This document shows, piece after piece, positions 25,951 to 34,199 of a DNA stretch of 64,000 nt. The position numbers were made by a program, and so were the translations under genes. Source of the DNA: Psychromonas sp. SP041 (lineage in GTDB: Bacteria; Pseudomonadota; Gammaproteobacteria; Enterobacterales; Psychromonadaceae). Below the pieces are notes generated by a model, which saw only the letters and a program-made list of their open reading frames with translations, was not told the DNA's origin and ran no database searches. The DNA is taken from assembly GCF_000470315.2 (NCBI RefSeq), contig NZ_CBRF02000006.1, forward strand, positions 1 to 64,000, given 5' to 3'. Within the stretch, counting starts at the first letter, position 1. The number at the start of each line of letters is the position of its first letter.

Positions 25951-26627
25951 TGAAACAACGCATAGAATTAATGAAAGCGAATGCTTTATATACTGTTCTG
26001 TTATTTCTTTTCTTATCTGTTTCATTAGGGTTTAGCTCACTTGCTAATGCACATAATGTTGTGGGTGGCGTTTACGCTGAAGGGTTTACTATTGAAGGTG
26101 AAGCTGGCTTTTCAAATGGGTCTATGGCCAATGAGGGTACTGTCGTTAAAGTGTCGGATACCTCGGGAACACCTCTTGGTGAAGCGGTTACTGATGATCA
26201 AGGTTACTTTGTTTTTACCGCTAAGAAGCGTATTACTCATGTTTTTGAAATTAACATGGGAGCAGGGCATATCTTAAAGATGCAGTTACCTGCAGAAGAA
26301 CTGCCAGATAGTTTAGATGATGTAACAGCTACAACGATAAGCTCTAATTCTGTAGCTTCTACAAGCGATATAACACAAAGCTCTAATAATAATGGGCAAG
26401 TTGAAGATACTAATCAAGCTGTCATTCAAAACCAAATTCAAAACCAAATTACACCGCTGATGTTAGAAAAAGCGATTGCTAAGCAGATAAAACCATTACG
26501 CAGAGAAATTAGTGCGTTAAAAGAAAAATCAGGCATGCGCGATATTATCGGCGGTATCGGCTACATCTTTGGTTTATTGGGGCTAGTTGCTTTTTTACGT
26601 GAGCGTAAATTAAAGGCAAAACAATAA
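25950..26627 (+). CDS. CbiL/NikL-like auxiliary component of the cobalt ECF transporter
   Basis: A 225-residue protein with one N-terminal export segment (about 12-34), a periplasmic carboxypeptidase-regulatory-like beta domain (GTVVKVSDTSGTPLGEAVTDDQGYFVFTA), a Gln/Asn/Ser-rich linker (about 120-170) and a C-terminal membrane helix (IGGIGYIFGLLGLVAFL) with a basic tail. Predicted cleavage after ANA would leave His35 first, as in the DUF4198 protein. In position and topology it replaces CbiN in K-L-M-Q-O type transporters. Not to be confused with the methyltransferase also called CbiL. Start and stop overlap the neighbouring genes by one base. Confidence 0.8.
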   Translation: MKQRIELMKANALYTVLLFLFLSVSLGFSSLANAHNVVGGVYAEGFTIEGEAGFSNGSMANEGTVVKVSDTSGTPLGEAVTDDQGYFVFTAKKRITHVFEINMGAGHILKMQLPAEELPDSLDDVTATTISSNSVASTSDITQSSNNNGQVEDTNQAVIQNQIQNQITPLMLEKAIAKQIKPLRREISALKEKSGMRDIIGGIGYIFGLLGLVAFLRERKLKAKQ

Positions 26628-27421
26628 TGTCACAGGGTCTAGAACATAGCCTGACATCTTGGTCGGGTCAGGCGTTAAAACACCAAGCATCATGGATTGA
26701 TGATATTGATGCACGTGTACGTGTTGTTTGTTCTGGACTCTTTGCATTGGTGGTTGTGTCGAGCCAGCATTTTGTACCAGCATTATTAGGTTTGTTATGT
26801 GCTTTTTTATTAGTTAAATCTAGCAAGCTTAATATTAAGCGTACTTTACGTCGTGTTGTAGCGATGGATTTGTTTATGCTGATGTTGATTTGTGTACTCC
26901 CTTTTACCACGCCTGGCGATCCTATTTTTAGCGTATTTGGGTTGACGGCGAGTTGGCAGGGCTTATTACATGCGCTATTGATAACGGTGAAAGCGAATGC
27001 CGTACTATTGGTGTTATTTTCTTTAGTTGCGACCATGAGTGCCTCAACCTTAGGTCACGCACTTGCACATCTTAAAGTACCTGATAAATTGGTTCACTTA
27101 ATGTTGTTTATGGTGCGTTATTTAGATGTGATCAGCCAAGAATATAAAAAGATGCGTCGTGCTATGCAAGCACGTGCATTTGTATTACGCACCAACAGAC
27201 ATACTTGGAAGAGCATCGGCTATTTATTTGGTATGTTACTCATTCGCTCAGTAGAACGGGCCGAACGTATTTCAGATGCAATGAAGTGTCGTGGTTTTTG
27301 TGGTCGTTATTATCTTAATGATGAGATGAAGATAGGGCGTGTAGATGTTGTTTTCGGTGTGGCTTTTTTATGTTTTTTAGTACTGTTAATAGGGCTTAAT
27401 ATTGATGACTTATTCAAATAA
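26627..27421 (+). CDS. cbiQ: Cobalt ECF transporter transmembrane protein CbiQ
   Basis: A 264-residue T-component that couples the ATPase to CbiM. About five hydrophobic helices occur. The coupling-helix motifs are RAMQARAF near residue 180 and ERISDAMKCRGFCGR near 222, matching the A-R-G type signatures of the family. The segment DKLVHLMLFMVRYLDVI is also typical. The gene is overlapped by 17-20 bp by cbiO. A cysteine in the second motif (RGFCGR) is a small variation. Confidence 0.92.
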   Translation: MSQGLEHSLTSWSGQALKHQASWIDDIDARVRVVCSGLFALVVVSSQHFVPALLGLLCAFLLVKSSKLNIKRTLRRVVAMDLFMLMLICVLPFTTPGDPIFSVFGLTASWQGLLHALLITVKANAVLLVLFSLVATMSASTLGHALAHLKVPDKLVHLMLFMVRYLDVISQEYKKMRRAMQARAFVLRTNRHTWKSIGYLFGMLLIRSVERAERISDAMKCRGFCGRYYLNDEMKIGRVDVVFGVAFLCFLVLLIGLNIDDLFK

Positions 27422-28115
27422 ACCAATGGCTAAAGTCGATACACCATTGATTGAAATTAATAACCTTAGTTATGCTTACCCAAGACGTGGCAGTGTATTA
27501 AAGGATGTTAACTTTTCTTTATACGAAAGCGAACGTGTGGTGGTGAACGGTGATAATGGCGCTGGAAAAACAACCTTATTACATCTTATTGTCGGTTTAA
27601 AAAAAGCGAAGCAAGGTGACATTATTGGTTTTGGTGAAACCTGTAAAACAGAAAAAGAGTTTAATAAATTACGTGCTAAAGCCGGGCTATTATTTCAAGA
27701 TCCAGATGACCAATTATTCTGTCCTACGGTGTTAGAAGATGTCATGTTTGGACCGTTAAACTTAGGTTTTACTAAACAACAAGCCATTGAAAAATCATTA
27801 CAGACATTGAAAGATTTAGGGATGCAAGGCTTTGAATCACGTATTACGCATCAACTTTCTGGTGGTGAAAAACGTATGATTACCTTAGCCAGTGTTCTAG
27901 TAATGGAACCAAAAGTGTTAATTTTAGACGAACCAACTAACGCGCTGGATGAAAAAGCAAAAACACGTTTAGTCAATGTGTTGCAAGCTTTACCCCAAGC
28001 GATGATTATTATTTCTCACGATAAGTTGTTTTCAGATAAATTAGCAACAAGACAACTTAATCTTAAAGATGGTTTGTTAACTGAACAGTTAGCCGCAACG
28101 GTAGCAGTAGCTTAG
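27405..28115 (+). CDS. cbiO: Cobalt ECF transporter ATP-binding protein CbiO
   Basis: An ATPase of the ECF class. I choose the ATG at 27405 rather than the TTG one codon earlier. Walker A is NGDNGAGKTT (about residue 40-49), the Q-loop region is LLFQDPDDQLFCPTVLEDVMFGPLNLG (family-specific, read in parts), the signature is LSGGEKRMITLASVLVMEP, and Walker B is VLILDEPTNALD. It energises the CbiM/CbiQ complex. It overlaps cbiQ, showing one operon. A 48-bp gap separates it from the chelatase ATPase gene. Confidence 0.93.
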   Translation: MTYSNKPMAKVDTPLIEINNLSYAYPRRGSVLKDVNFSLYESERVVVNGDNGAGKTTLLHLIVGLKKAKQGDIIGFGETCKTEKEFNKLRAKAGLLFQDPDDQLFCPTVLEDVMFGPLNLGFTKQQAIEKSLQTLKDLGMQGFESRITHQLSGGEKRMITLASVLVMEPKVLILDEPTNALDEKAKTRLVNVLQALPQAMIIISHDKLFSDKLATRQLNLKDGLLTEQLAATVAVA

Positions 28116-28136
28116 GTTACTGTAATAGACATTATT

Positions 28137-29990
28137 ATGAATAAATACGATGAGCGAAACATCATGAGTCAAGAGCAACAAGAAGTCATTTTTCCTTTTA
28201 GTGCCGTACAAGGTCAACCCTTGTTTAAGCTCGCACTATTGCTTGCGACGGTTAATCCTTTAATTGGCGGTGTGTTGATTTCTGGCCCTCGTGGTAGTGC
28301 TAAATCGACGTTAGCACGCGCAGTGGCGGATCTTTTGCCAGTAACAGAAGGTATGACTCCTGAGTTTGTGACCTTGCCTTTGGGGGCGAGCGAAGAAATG
28401 TTGATTGGCACCTTGGATTTAGACCACGTATTAAAAGATAAACAAGTGAAGTTTTCACCTGGTTTACTCAAAAAAGCACATACTGGTGTGTTATACGTCG
28501 ACGAAGTTAATCTTCTCTCCGATCATCTTGTTGATCAGTTGCTCGATGTTGCCAGCAGTGGTGTGAATATTGTTGAACGAGACGGTGTTAGCCACCGTCA
28601 TGATGCTCGTTTTACCTTAATTGGCACAATGAATCCCGATGAAGGTGAATTGCGTCCACAATTGAAAGACCGTTTTGGTTTAATGGTGGAATTGGATAAT
28701 ATTTATAGTATCGAAGAACGTATTCGCATTGTTAAAACACGTCAGTCTTTTGAGAAAGATAAAGTCGCTTTTTGTGATAATTACCAAGCGAAGCAAATAT
28801 TATTACAACAACAAATAAGTGATGCACAGGAATTACTTCCAATCGTGAACTGTGACGATACTTGTTTGGTTGAAATCGCAACGCGTTGTCAGCAAGCTAA
28901 TGTTGATGGGTTACGTGCAGATATTATGATGCACCGAGCTAGCTTAACGCATGCTGCATGGTGTGGAAGAAAAGAAGTCACTTTTGCTGATATCGAGCAA
29001 GTTGCCCCGCTGGTTTTATTACATCGTCAACAAAGTCCAAGCTCGCCACCTCCTTCAAGCTCATCTCAGGCAGGATCATCGCCAGATAAACCATCAGAAA
29101 AAAATAATAGCGGTGGTTTTTCACGACCTCAAGCACCTCAACAAAATGACTCACAGTCAGAATTAAAGCCTGAACAGCAAAAGACTGATCAAGGTAATAA
29201 ACAAGCTGAAGAATCTTCAGATGAAAAAGGTAATGTCGGAGAGTGGGGGGCAATGCCACCTAAAGCTGGCGAAAAGCAAAAAACCAATGAAGATGTAAAA
29301 GTAGTATTGCCAAGTTTGCAACATAGCACTCTGAGTAACGCTTTAAATACGACTTTATTGAGTGAAGCCTTTAATAAAAATAATCAGGGTAACACCACCA
29401 AAGGCGAGAAAAAATCAACGTTGGAAAGTAATAAACCTGATTGGTTTAACACGCTAACCAATAGTTTAGGGCAGTGGCCTCCTACAAAATTTTCATTTAA
29501 AAAGGTCAATACAGGTAAGGAAAAATTACACCTTATTTTATTGGACACATCTGCTTCTACATTGAGTGATAGTTTGTCATCAATCGCGAAATCAGTCGTA
29601 ATGAATATTACTGACAAAGCCTACATTCAGCGTGATAAAATCAGTTTATTAGGTTTTGGAAATAATAATGTTGAAACGATTATTAAAGCAGGACGTGCGC
29701 CAAAAAAAGTGACCAGTTTATTAGATAATATCAGCGCGATAGGAGGCACTCCTTTACGATTAATTTTAGAAAAGGCAGGGCAAAGTATTAAGCAACTTAG
29801 TCTGCAATATCCTGGTGTTTCACTTTTTTGTTATTTAATTACTGATGGTCGTAGTCGTGTTGATCTCAGCGATTTAAAATTGAATATACCCACATTGTTA
29901 ATTGATATCGAAAGCGCACAGATAAAACGTGGTCGTGGCCCAGTATTAGCAAACCAGTTAGATGCACAATATTTTGCGGTTTCATCTTGA
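28137..29990 (+). CDS. Fused ChlI/ChlD-like (AAA+ and VWA) chelatase partner for CobN
   Basis: A 617-residue cytoplasmic protein joining the two ATPase-motor subunits of a class I metal chelatase. Residues 20-300 are a ChlI-type AAA+ domain (Walker A GPRGSAKST near 49, VLYVDEVNLLSDHLVDQLLDVA, and the sensor LIGTMNPDEGELRPQLKDRFGL). A Ser/Pro/Gln/Lys-rich linker spans about 300-385. Residues 440-617 are a VWA domain with the MIDAS motif DTSAS near 470. It replaces the CobS and CobT subunits of the aerobic cobaltochelatase and should drive CobN, encoded 10 kb downstream. An alternative start at 28164 (MSQEQQ) has a better GAG spacing. Confidence 0.88.
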   Translation: MNKYDERNIMSQEQQEVIFPFSAVQGQPLFKLALLLATVNPLIGGVLISGPRGSAKSTLARAVADLLPVTEGMTPEFVTLPLGASEEMLIGTLDLDHVLKDKQVKFSPGLLKKAHTGVLYVDEVNLLSDHLVDQLLDVASSGVNIVERDGVSHRHDARFTLIGTMNPDEGELRPQLKDRFGLMVELDNIYSIEERIRIVKTRQSFEKDKVAFCDNYQAKQILLQQQISDAQELLPIVNCDDTCLVEIATRCQQANVDGLRADIMMHRASLTHAAWCGRKEVTFADIEQVAPLVLLHRQQSPSSPPPSSSSQAGSSPDKPSEKNNSGGFSRPQAPQQNDSQSELKPEQQKTDQGNKQAEESSDEKGNVGEWGAMPPKAGEKQKTNEDVKVVLPSLQHSTLSNALNTTLLSEAFNKNNQGNTTKGEKKSTLESNKPDWFNTLTNSLGQWPPTKFSFKKVNTGKEKLHLILLDTSASTLSDSLSSIAKSVVMNITDKAYIQRDKISLLGFGNNNVETIIKAGRAPKKVTSLLDNISAIGGTPLRLILEKAGQSIKQLSLQYPGVSLFCYLITDGRSRVDLSDLKLNIPTLLIDIESAQIKRGRGPVLANQLDAQYFAVSS

Positions 29991-30092
29991 TTCTTGTTTG
30001 CTTAACAAAGTTGAAAGAGAAGCAAGTTAAAACAAAATTAAGTTAAAACAGACATATAACTGGTTAATGTAAATAGAGAGTAGGAAAAGTAG

Positions 30093-31583
30093 ATGACAGA
30101 GAAAGCAAGTTGCCCCGCATTATTTTTAGCCGCTCCGGCGTCAGGGCAAGGCAAAACAACCATTACTTCAGCAATTGCTCGTTATTTTACTGAGCAAGGC
30201 AAAGTGGTACGTGTTTTTAAAACTGGACCTGATTATCTTGATCCACAAATTCTAGCGCAAGCATCACATGGCCATGTTGAACAGTTAGACATGTGGATGG
30301 CAGGCGAGAACTATTGCCAGCAAAAATTGTATGAAGCAGCAAAAGAAGCCGACCTTATTTTAGTCGAAGGTGCGATGGGGTTATTTGATGGTGAACCTTC
30401 AAGTGCCGACCTAGCTGCTCGTTTTAATATTCCTGTTGCGATTGTGATGGACGTAAAAGGCATGGCGCAAACCGCAGCCGCCGTTGCTATTGGTTTAGCT
30501 AACTTTCGTGATGATTATAGTTGTTATGGTTTAATCGCTAATAATTGCAGCAGTGAACGCCATGCTCAATTAATTAGAGATGCATTGGCTGAACAATTAC
30601 CGTTATTAGCATGTCTTAAAAAAGATGCCGATATTGCCTTGCCTGAGCGTCATTTGGGGTTAGTGCAAGCCAGTGAAGTCTTTGATGAATTAGAAGAAAA
30701 ATTCACATTGGGTTGTGAGTGGTTAACTGATGGTGTTAAACGTGCGGATGGCAACGACAGTACTGAAAACCTATTACTTACATTACCGCCAAGCGTTGAT
30801 TTTTATGCCGGAAAAACTGAAAAAGTAGGCAAATTACTCGAAGGTAAAAAGATTGCTATTGCACGTGACCTGGCTTTTAGTTTCATCTACCAAGCTAATA
30901 CGCGATTATTAGAAAAGATGGGGGCCACGCTACATTATTTTTCTCCACTAAAAGACACGCAATTACCAGATGCTGACGCTTTATGGTTACCCGGCGGATA
31001 CCCAGAATTATATGCACAGCAACTTGCCGCTAATACACAATTACAAACACAAGTTGCTGATTTTTATGAGGCAGGTAAGCCCGTGCTCGCTGAGTGTGGT
31101 GGGTTTCTCTATTGTTTGAATGAGCTGGTGGATCTTGATAACAAACACCATAAAATGTGTGGTGTGTTAAATGGTCAAGGCAGTATGTCAGGTAAACGTG
31201 GTTGTCAGGGCATGCAAAAAGCCATGTTACCGGAAGGTGAAATACACGGACATGCACATCATCGATCTCGTGCGATCATGGAAGTTGATGCAATGGGCTA
31301 TGGGCAACGTCAACGTCACCCTGCACCCGGTGAAGCTATCTATCGCGATAAGAAATTAACGGCGAGTTACTTACATCTATTTTTTCCGTCTAATCCAACC
31401 TTGATTGCTGATTTGTTTACTGGGAAATTACAAGCGGTGGATCAGCAAAAGCTAACAGACTGGCAAAATTATGCGACTTTAGACACTAATAAAAATGCTG
31501 AAAGTTCAGCTTCTCCTATCAATGCGTCAAGCGCTGCTCCTCAAAAGCAAGCTGCTCATGCCGCTATGCAAGCACAACAGTAG
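30093..31583 (+). CDS. cbiA: Cobyrinic acid a,c-diamide synthase CbiA
   Basis: A 496-residue ATP-dependent glutamine amidotransferase that amidates the a and c carboxylates of cobyrinic acid. The N-terminal dethiobiotin-synthetase-like domain has the P-loop APASGQGKTT (residues 14-23), TGPDYLDP near 45, and VEGAMGLFDG near 92. The C-terminal class I glutaminase-like triad domain has WLPGGYPELYA and the nucleophile Cys in LAECGGFLY near 335, closing with SYLHLFFPSNP. The last 25 residues are a low-complexity Ala/Gln tail. It could also accept hydrogenobyrinate (CobB), but the neighbouring cbiD and cbiG point to the cobalt-containing substrate. Confidence 0.94.
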   Translation: MTEKASCPALFLAAPASGQGKTTITSAIARYFTEQGKVVRVFKTGPDYLDPQILAQASHGHVEQLDMWMAGENYCQQKLYEAAKEADLILVEGAMGLFDGEPSSADLAARFNIPVAIVMDVKGMAQTAAAVAIGLANFRDDYSCYGLIANNCSSERHAQLIRDALAEQLPLLACLKKDADIALPERHLGLVQASEVFDELEEKFTLGCEWLTDGVKRADGNDSTENLLLTLPPSVDFYAGKTEKVGKLLEGKKIAIARDLAFSFIYQANTRLLEKMGATLHYFSPLKDTQLPDADALWLPGGYPELYAQQLAANTQLQTQVADFYEAGKPVLAECGGFLYCLNELVDLDNKHHKMCGVLNGQGSMSGKRGCQGMQKAMLPEGEIHGHAHHRSRAIMEVDAMGYGQRQRHPAPGEAIYRDKKLTASYLHLFFPSNPTLIADLFTGKLQAVDQQKLTDWQNYATLDTNKNAESSASPINASSAAPQKQAAHAAMQAQQ

Positions 31584-31592
31584 GAAACGTTT

Positions 31593-32777
31593 ATGTGGCC
31601 TGAATCGAGCGAAACAGAACAACCATTACGTAATGGTTTAACCACAGGAAGTTGTGCTACAGCTTGTTGTGTTGCTGCTGTGCGCTCGTTATTGGCCAAC
31701 AAGCAACCCAATAGTGTCGAAATTACTTTACCACGTGGTGAAAAAGTTGATCTGGATATTATCAGTTACCAACCAATCGACAATGGCATTCGTACCAGCA
31801 CTATTAAAGATGCAGGTGACGACCCCGATGCCACTCATGGTGCGACCTTATTTGTTGAATTACGCTTAACCGATCAACAAGGCATTAAATTTAAAGCTGC
31901 GGAAGGTGTTGGGACAGTGACCCGAGAAGGATTAGTACTGGGCATCGGTGAACCCGCTATCAATCCTGTACCGCGAAAAATGATGAGCGAACATCTTGAA
32001 CATTATGCATTAGCTTATCAATACAGTGGCGGTTTTGAAGTGTCAGTGGGTATTGAAAATGGCGAACAGATTTCACTGAATACCATGAACAGTCGTTTGG
32101 GTATTATTGGTGGTTTATCTATTTTAGGTACAACAGGTATTGTGCGTCCTTATTCTTGCGCGGCTTATATTGCTTCTATTCATCAAGGCATTGATGTTGC
32201 GCGTGCCAATAACTTCACCCATTTAGCTGCTTCGACAGGTGTTGCTAGTGAGCATGCGATTAAAGCATTTTATCAAATGAATGAAGTGAGCTTAATTGAA
32301 ATGGGCGACTTTGTTGGTGCGATGTTGAAATATTTACGCCGTGAAAAAATCGACCCAAAAACAGGTAACCAAATTCAAAAACTCAGTATCAGTGCTGGTT
32401 TTGGTAAGTTAACTAAGCTCGCCAATGGCCATTTAGATTTAAATAGCCGTCAATCGAGTATCGATTTTCAGCAGTTAGCTAATATTGCTAAATCCTTAGG
32501 GGCGTCGCAAACACTACAGCAGCAAATACTAGATGCTAATACGACTATTGAAGTGTTAAATAAAACCAAAGAAGCTGGATTAGATATTGCCACTGTTGTG
32601 TGTATTGAAGCATTAAAGTTTGCTAAAAGTATTGTTCATGAATCTATTGAAGTAGAGGTGTGGGCCGTTGATAGAAAAGGCTTATTTGTAGCGAATAGTT
32701 ACAATGATCGCTTTGATAAAAATGGACATCAGATTAAAATATCAGACGAACAATTAAATAGTGAAGTAAAACAATGA
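31593..32777 (+). CDS. cbiD: Cobalt-precorrin-5B C1-methyltransferase CbiD
   Basis: A 394-residue enzyme specific to the early-cobalt (anaerobic) branch, methylating C1 after ring contraction. The diagnostic opening LRNGLTTGSCATACCVAAV is present at residues 12-30, followed by VEITLPRGEKVDL, IKDAGDDPDATHGA, GVGTVTREGL and NPVPRKMM. The C-terminal half holds GFGKLTKLANGHLDLNS. It starts 9 bp after cbiA with an AGGAAA site, and its TGA overlaps the ATG of the next gene. Full length, with no oddities. Confidence 0.96.
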   Translation: MWPESSETEQPLRNGLTTGSCATACCVAAVRSLLANKQPNSVEITLPRGEKVDLDIISYQPIDNGIRTSTIKDAGDDPDATHGATLFVELRLTDQQGIKFKAAEGVGTVTREGLVLGIGEPAINPVPRKMMSEHLEHYALAYQYSGGFEVSVGIENGEQISLNTMNSRLGIIGGLSILGTTGIVRPYSCAAYIASIHQGIDVARANNFTHLAASTGVASEHAIKAFYQMNEVSLIEMGDFVGAMLKYLRREKIDPKTGNQIQKLSISAGFGKLTKLANGHLDLNSRQSSIDFQQLANIAKSLGASQTLQQQILDANTTIEVLNKTKEAGLDIATVVCIEALKFAKSIVHESIEVEVWAVDRKGLFVANSYNDRFDKNGHQIKISDEQLNSEVKQ

Positions 32778-33568
32778 AAGTCTTAGTCATTGGTGGCACA
32801 GCAGATGGACGTAAACTGGCGACTCAGTTATTTGAGTTAGGTTTTGATGTGGTTTATAGCATTGCTGGGATCGTGCGTAAAGCAACGGTACCAGGGCCTG
32901 TTATTAGCGGTGGTTTTACGCAATTCGGCGGCTTAGAAAAATACATAATCAACAACCAAATAACTCACCTTGTTGACGCAACACATCCCTTTGCTGAGAA
33001 AATGAGCCATACCATTTCACAAGTCACTGAGCGTTTATCTATCGCTGCAATACGTTTTCACCGTAAGCAATGGCTTAAAACCGAAAATGATCATTGGATT
33101 GAAGTGTTAGCGTGGCCAGAATTAATTGAAAAAGTAGCTCAACATCAGTCTTTATTTATGACAGCTGGGCAAATATCGCAAGATATTATCGAACAGCTAG
33201 CTAAACAAGCGAAGCATCTATTGCTGCGGACAGCGATGCCAGCAAGAGCTATTTTACCCAGCAATGTTACTTGGCTAAAAGCGATTGGTCCTTTTCTGTT
33301 AGAAGATGAAAAGCAGTTACTTCAAGCCTATAAAATAGATGCCATTATTAGTAAAAATAGTGGTGGTGAAGCTACCTACGCAAAAATACAAGCGGCTGCA
33401 CAAGCGGGCATTCCCGTTTATCAATTTAAACGCCCTGAGCTTGCACCACTGCAATACGAGTTTGATAATGCAGCTGATTGTATTGCCTTATTGCAAACCT
33501 GTTTAGCTGTGTCTAAATCTGCTTTAGCGTCCTCTGGCGCATCAACTGAGTTTAAAAATGAAATTTAA
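32774..33568 (+). CDS. cbiJ: Cobalt-precorrin-6A reductase CbiJ/CobK
   Basis: A 264-residue NAD(P)H-dependent reductase of the corrin ring. The nucleotide-binding start is VLVIGGTADGRKLATQL, followed by the family motifs GGFTQFGGLEKYI near 55, HLVDATHPFAEKMS near 72, RFHRKQW near 98, LLLRTAMPARAILP near 155, and ISKNSGGEATYAKI near 198. Start and stop overlap cbiD (4 bp) and cbiC (11 bp). CobK of the aerobic pathway is a homologue; the name CbiJ is chosen from context. Confidence 0.92.
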   Translation: MKVLVIGGTADGRKLATQLFELGFDVVYSIAGIVRKATVPGPVISGGFTQFGGLEKYIINNQITHLVDATHPFAEKMSHTISQVTERLSIAAIRFHRKQWLKTENDHWIEVLAWPELIEKVAQHQSLFMTAGQISQDIIEQLAKQAKHLLLRTAMPARAILPSNVTWLKAIGPFLLEDEKQLLQAYKIDAIISKNSGGEATYAKIQAAAQAGIPVYQFKRPELAPLQYEFDNAADCIALLQTCLAVSKSALASSGASTEFKNEI

Positions 33569-34199
33569 TTATATCCACGATCCGAGCTTGATCGAGAATG
33601 AAAGCTTTCGCCAAATTAGAACCTTAACAGACCTTGATCATCTATCAATAGAAGCCCAACAAGTGGTGATGCGTGTTGTACATAGCGTCGGTATTCCTGC
33701 AGTTGCTTCACAGGTTAGGTTGAGTGAACGCGCTTGCCAATCAGGTATTGATGCGTTGAAAAAAGGGGAGGCAATCCTGTGTGATGTAGAGATGGTTAAA
33801 CAAGGCATCACTAAACGAATGATTAAAACTGATCCTTTGTGTTTTTTAAACGCCGAAGGAGTGCCCGAACGCGCTAAAGCAACGGGCGAAACCAGAACCA
33901 TGGCTGCATTAACAGCTTGGTTACCTTATTTAGAAGGTAGTGTGGTAGTGATTGGTAATGCGCCGACTGCTTTATTTCGTTTATTAGAAATGATTGATCA
34001 AGGGGCGCCTAAACCTGCTTTGATTATCGGTATGCCGGTGGGGTTTGTCGGTGCCGCTGAATCTAAGCAAGCGTTATGGGATGTTCATCAAGAGTTAGGT
34101 ATTGAATGTATTACTTTATTGGGGCGAGAAGGTGGCAGTGCTGTATCTAGCGCAAGCTGTAATGCCTTATTACGTTGTATCAAAGGAGAGTTGTATTAA
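33558..34199 (+). CDS. cbiC: Cobalt-precorrin-8 methylmutase CbiC
   Basis: A 213-residue enzyme that moves a methyl group from C11 to C12 to give cobyrinic acid. The family motifs are VVMRVVHSVG near residue 35 (the His is catalytic), ILCDVEMVKQGI near 75, TRTMAALTAWLP (read ETRTMAAL), VVIGNAPTALFRLLEM near 135, and IIGMPVGFVGAAESK near 155. It overlaps cbiJ by 11 bp, and its TAA shares one base with the ATG of cbiET. Complete. Confidence 0.95.
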   Translation: MKFNYIHDPSLIENESFRQIRTLTDLDHLSIEAQQVVMRVVHSVGIPAVASQVRLSERACQSGIDALKKGEAILCDVEMVKQGITKRMIKTDPLCFLNAEGVPERAKATGETRTMAALTAWLPYLEGSVVVIGNAPTALFRLLEMIDQGAPKPALIIGMPVGFVGAAESKQALWDVHQELGIECITLLGREGGSAVSSASCNALLRCIKGELY

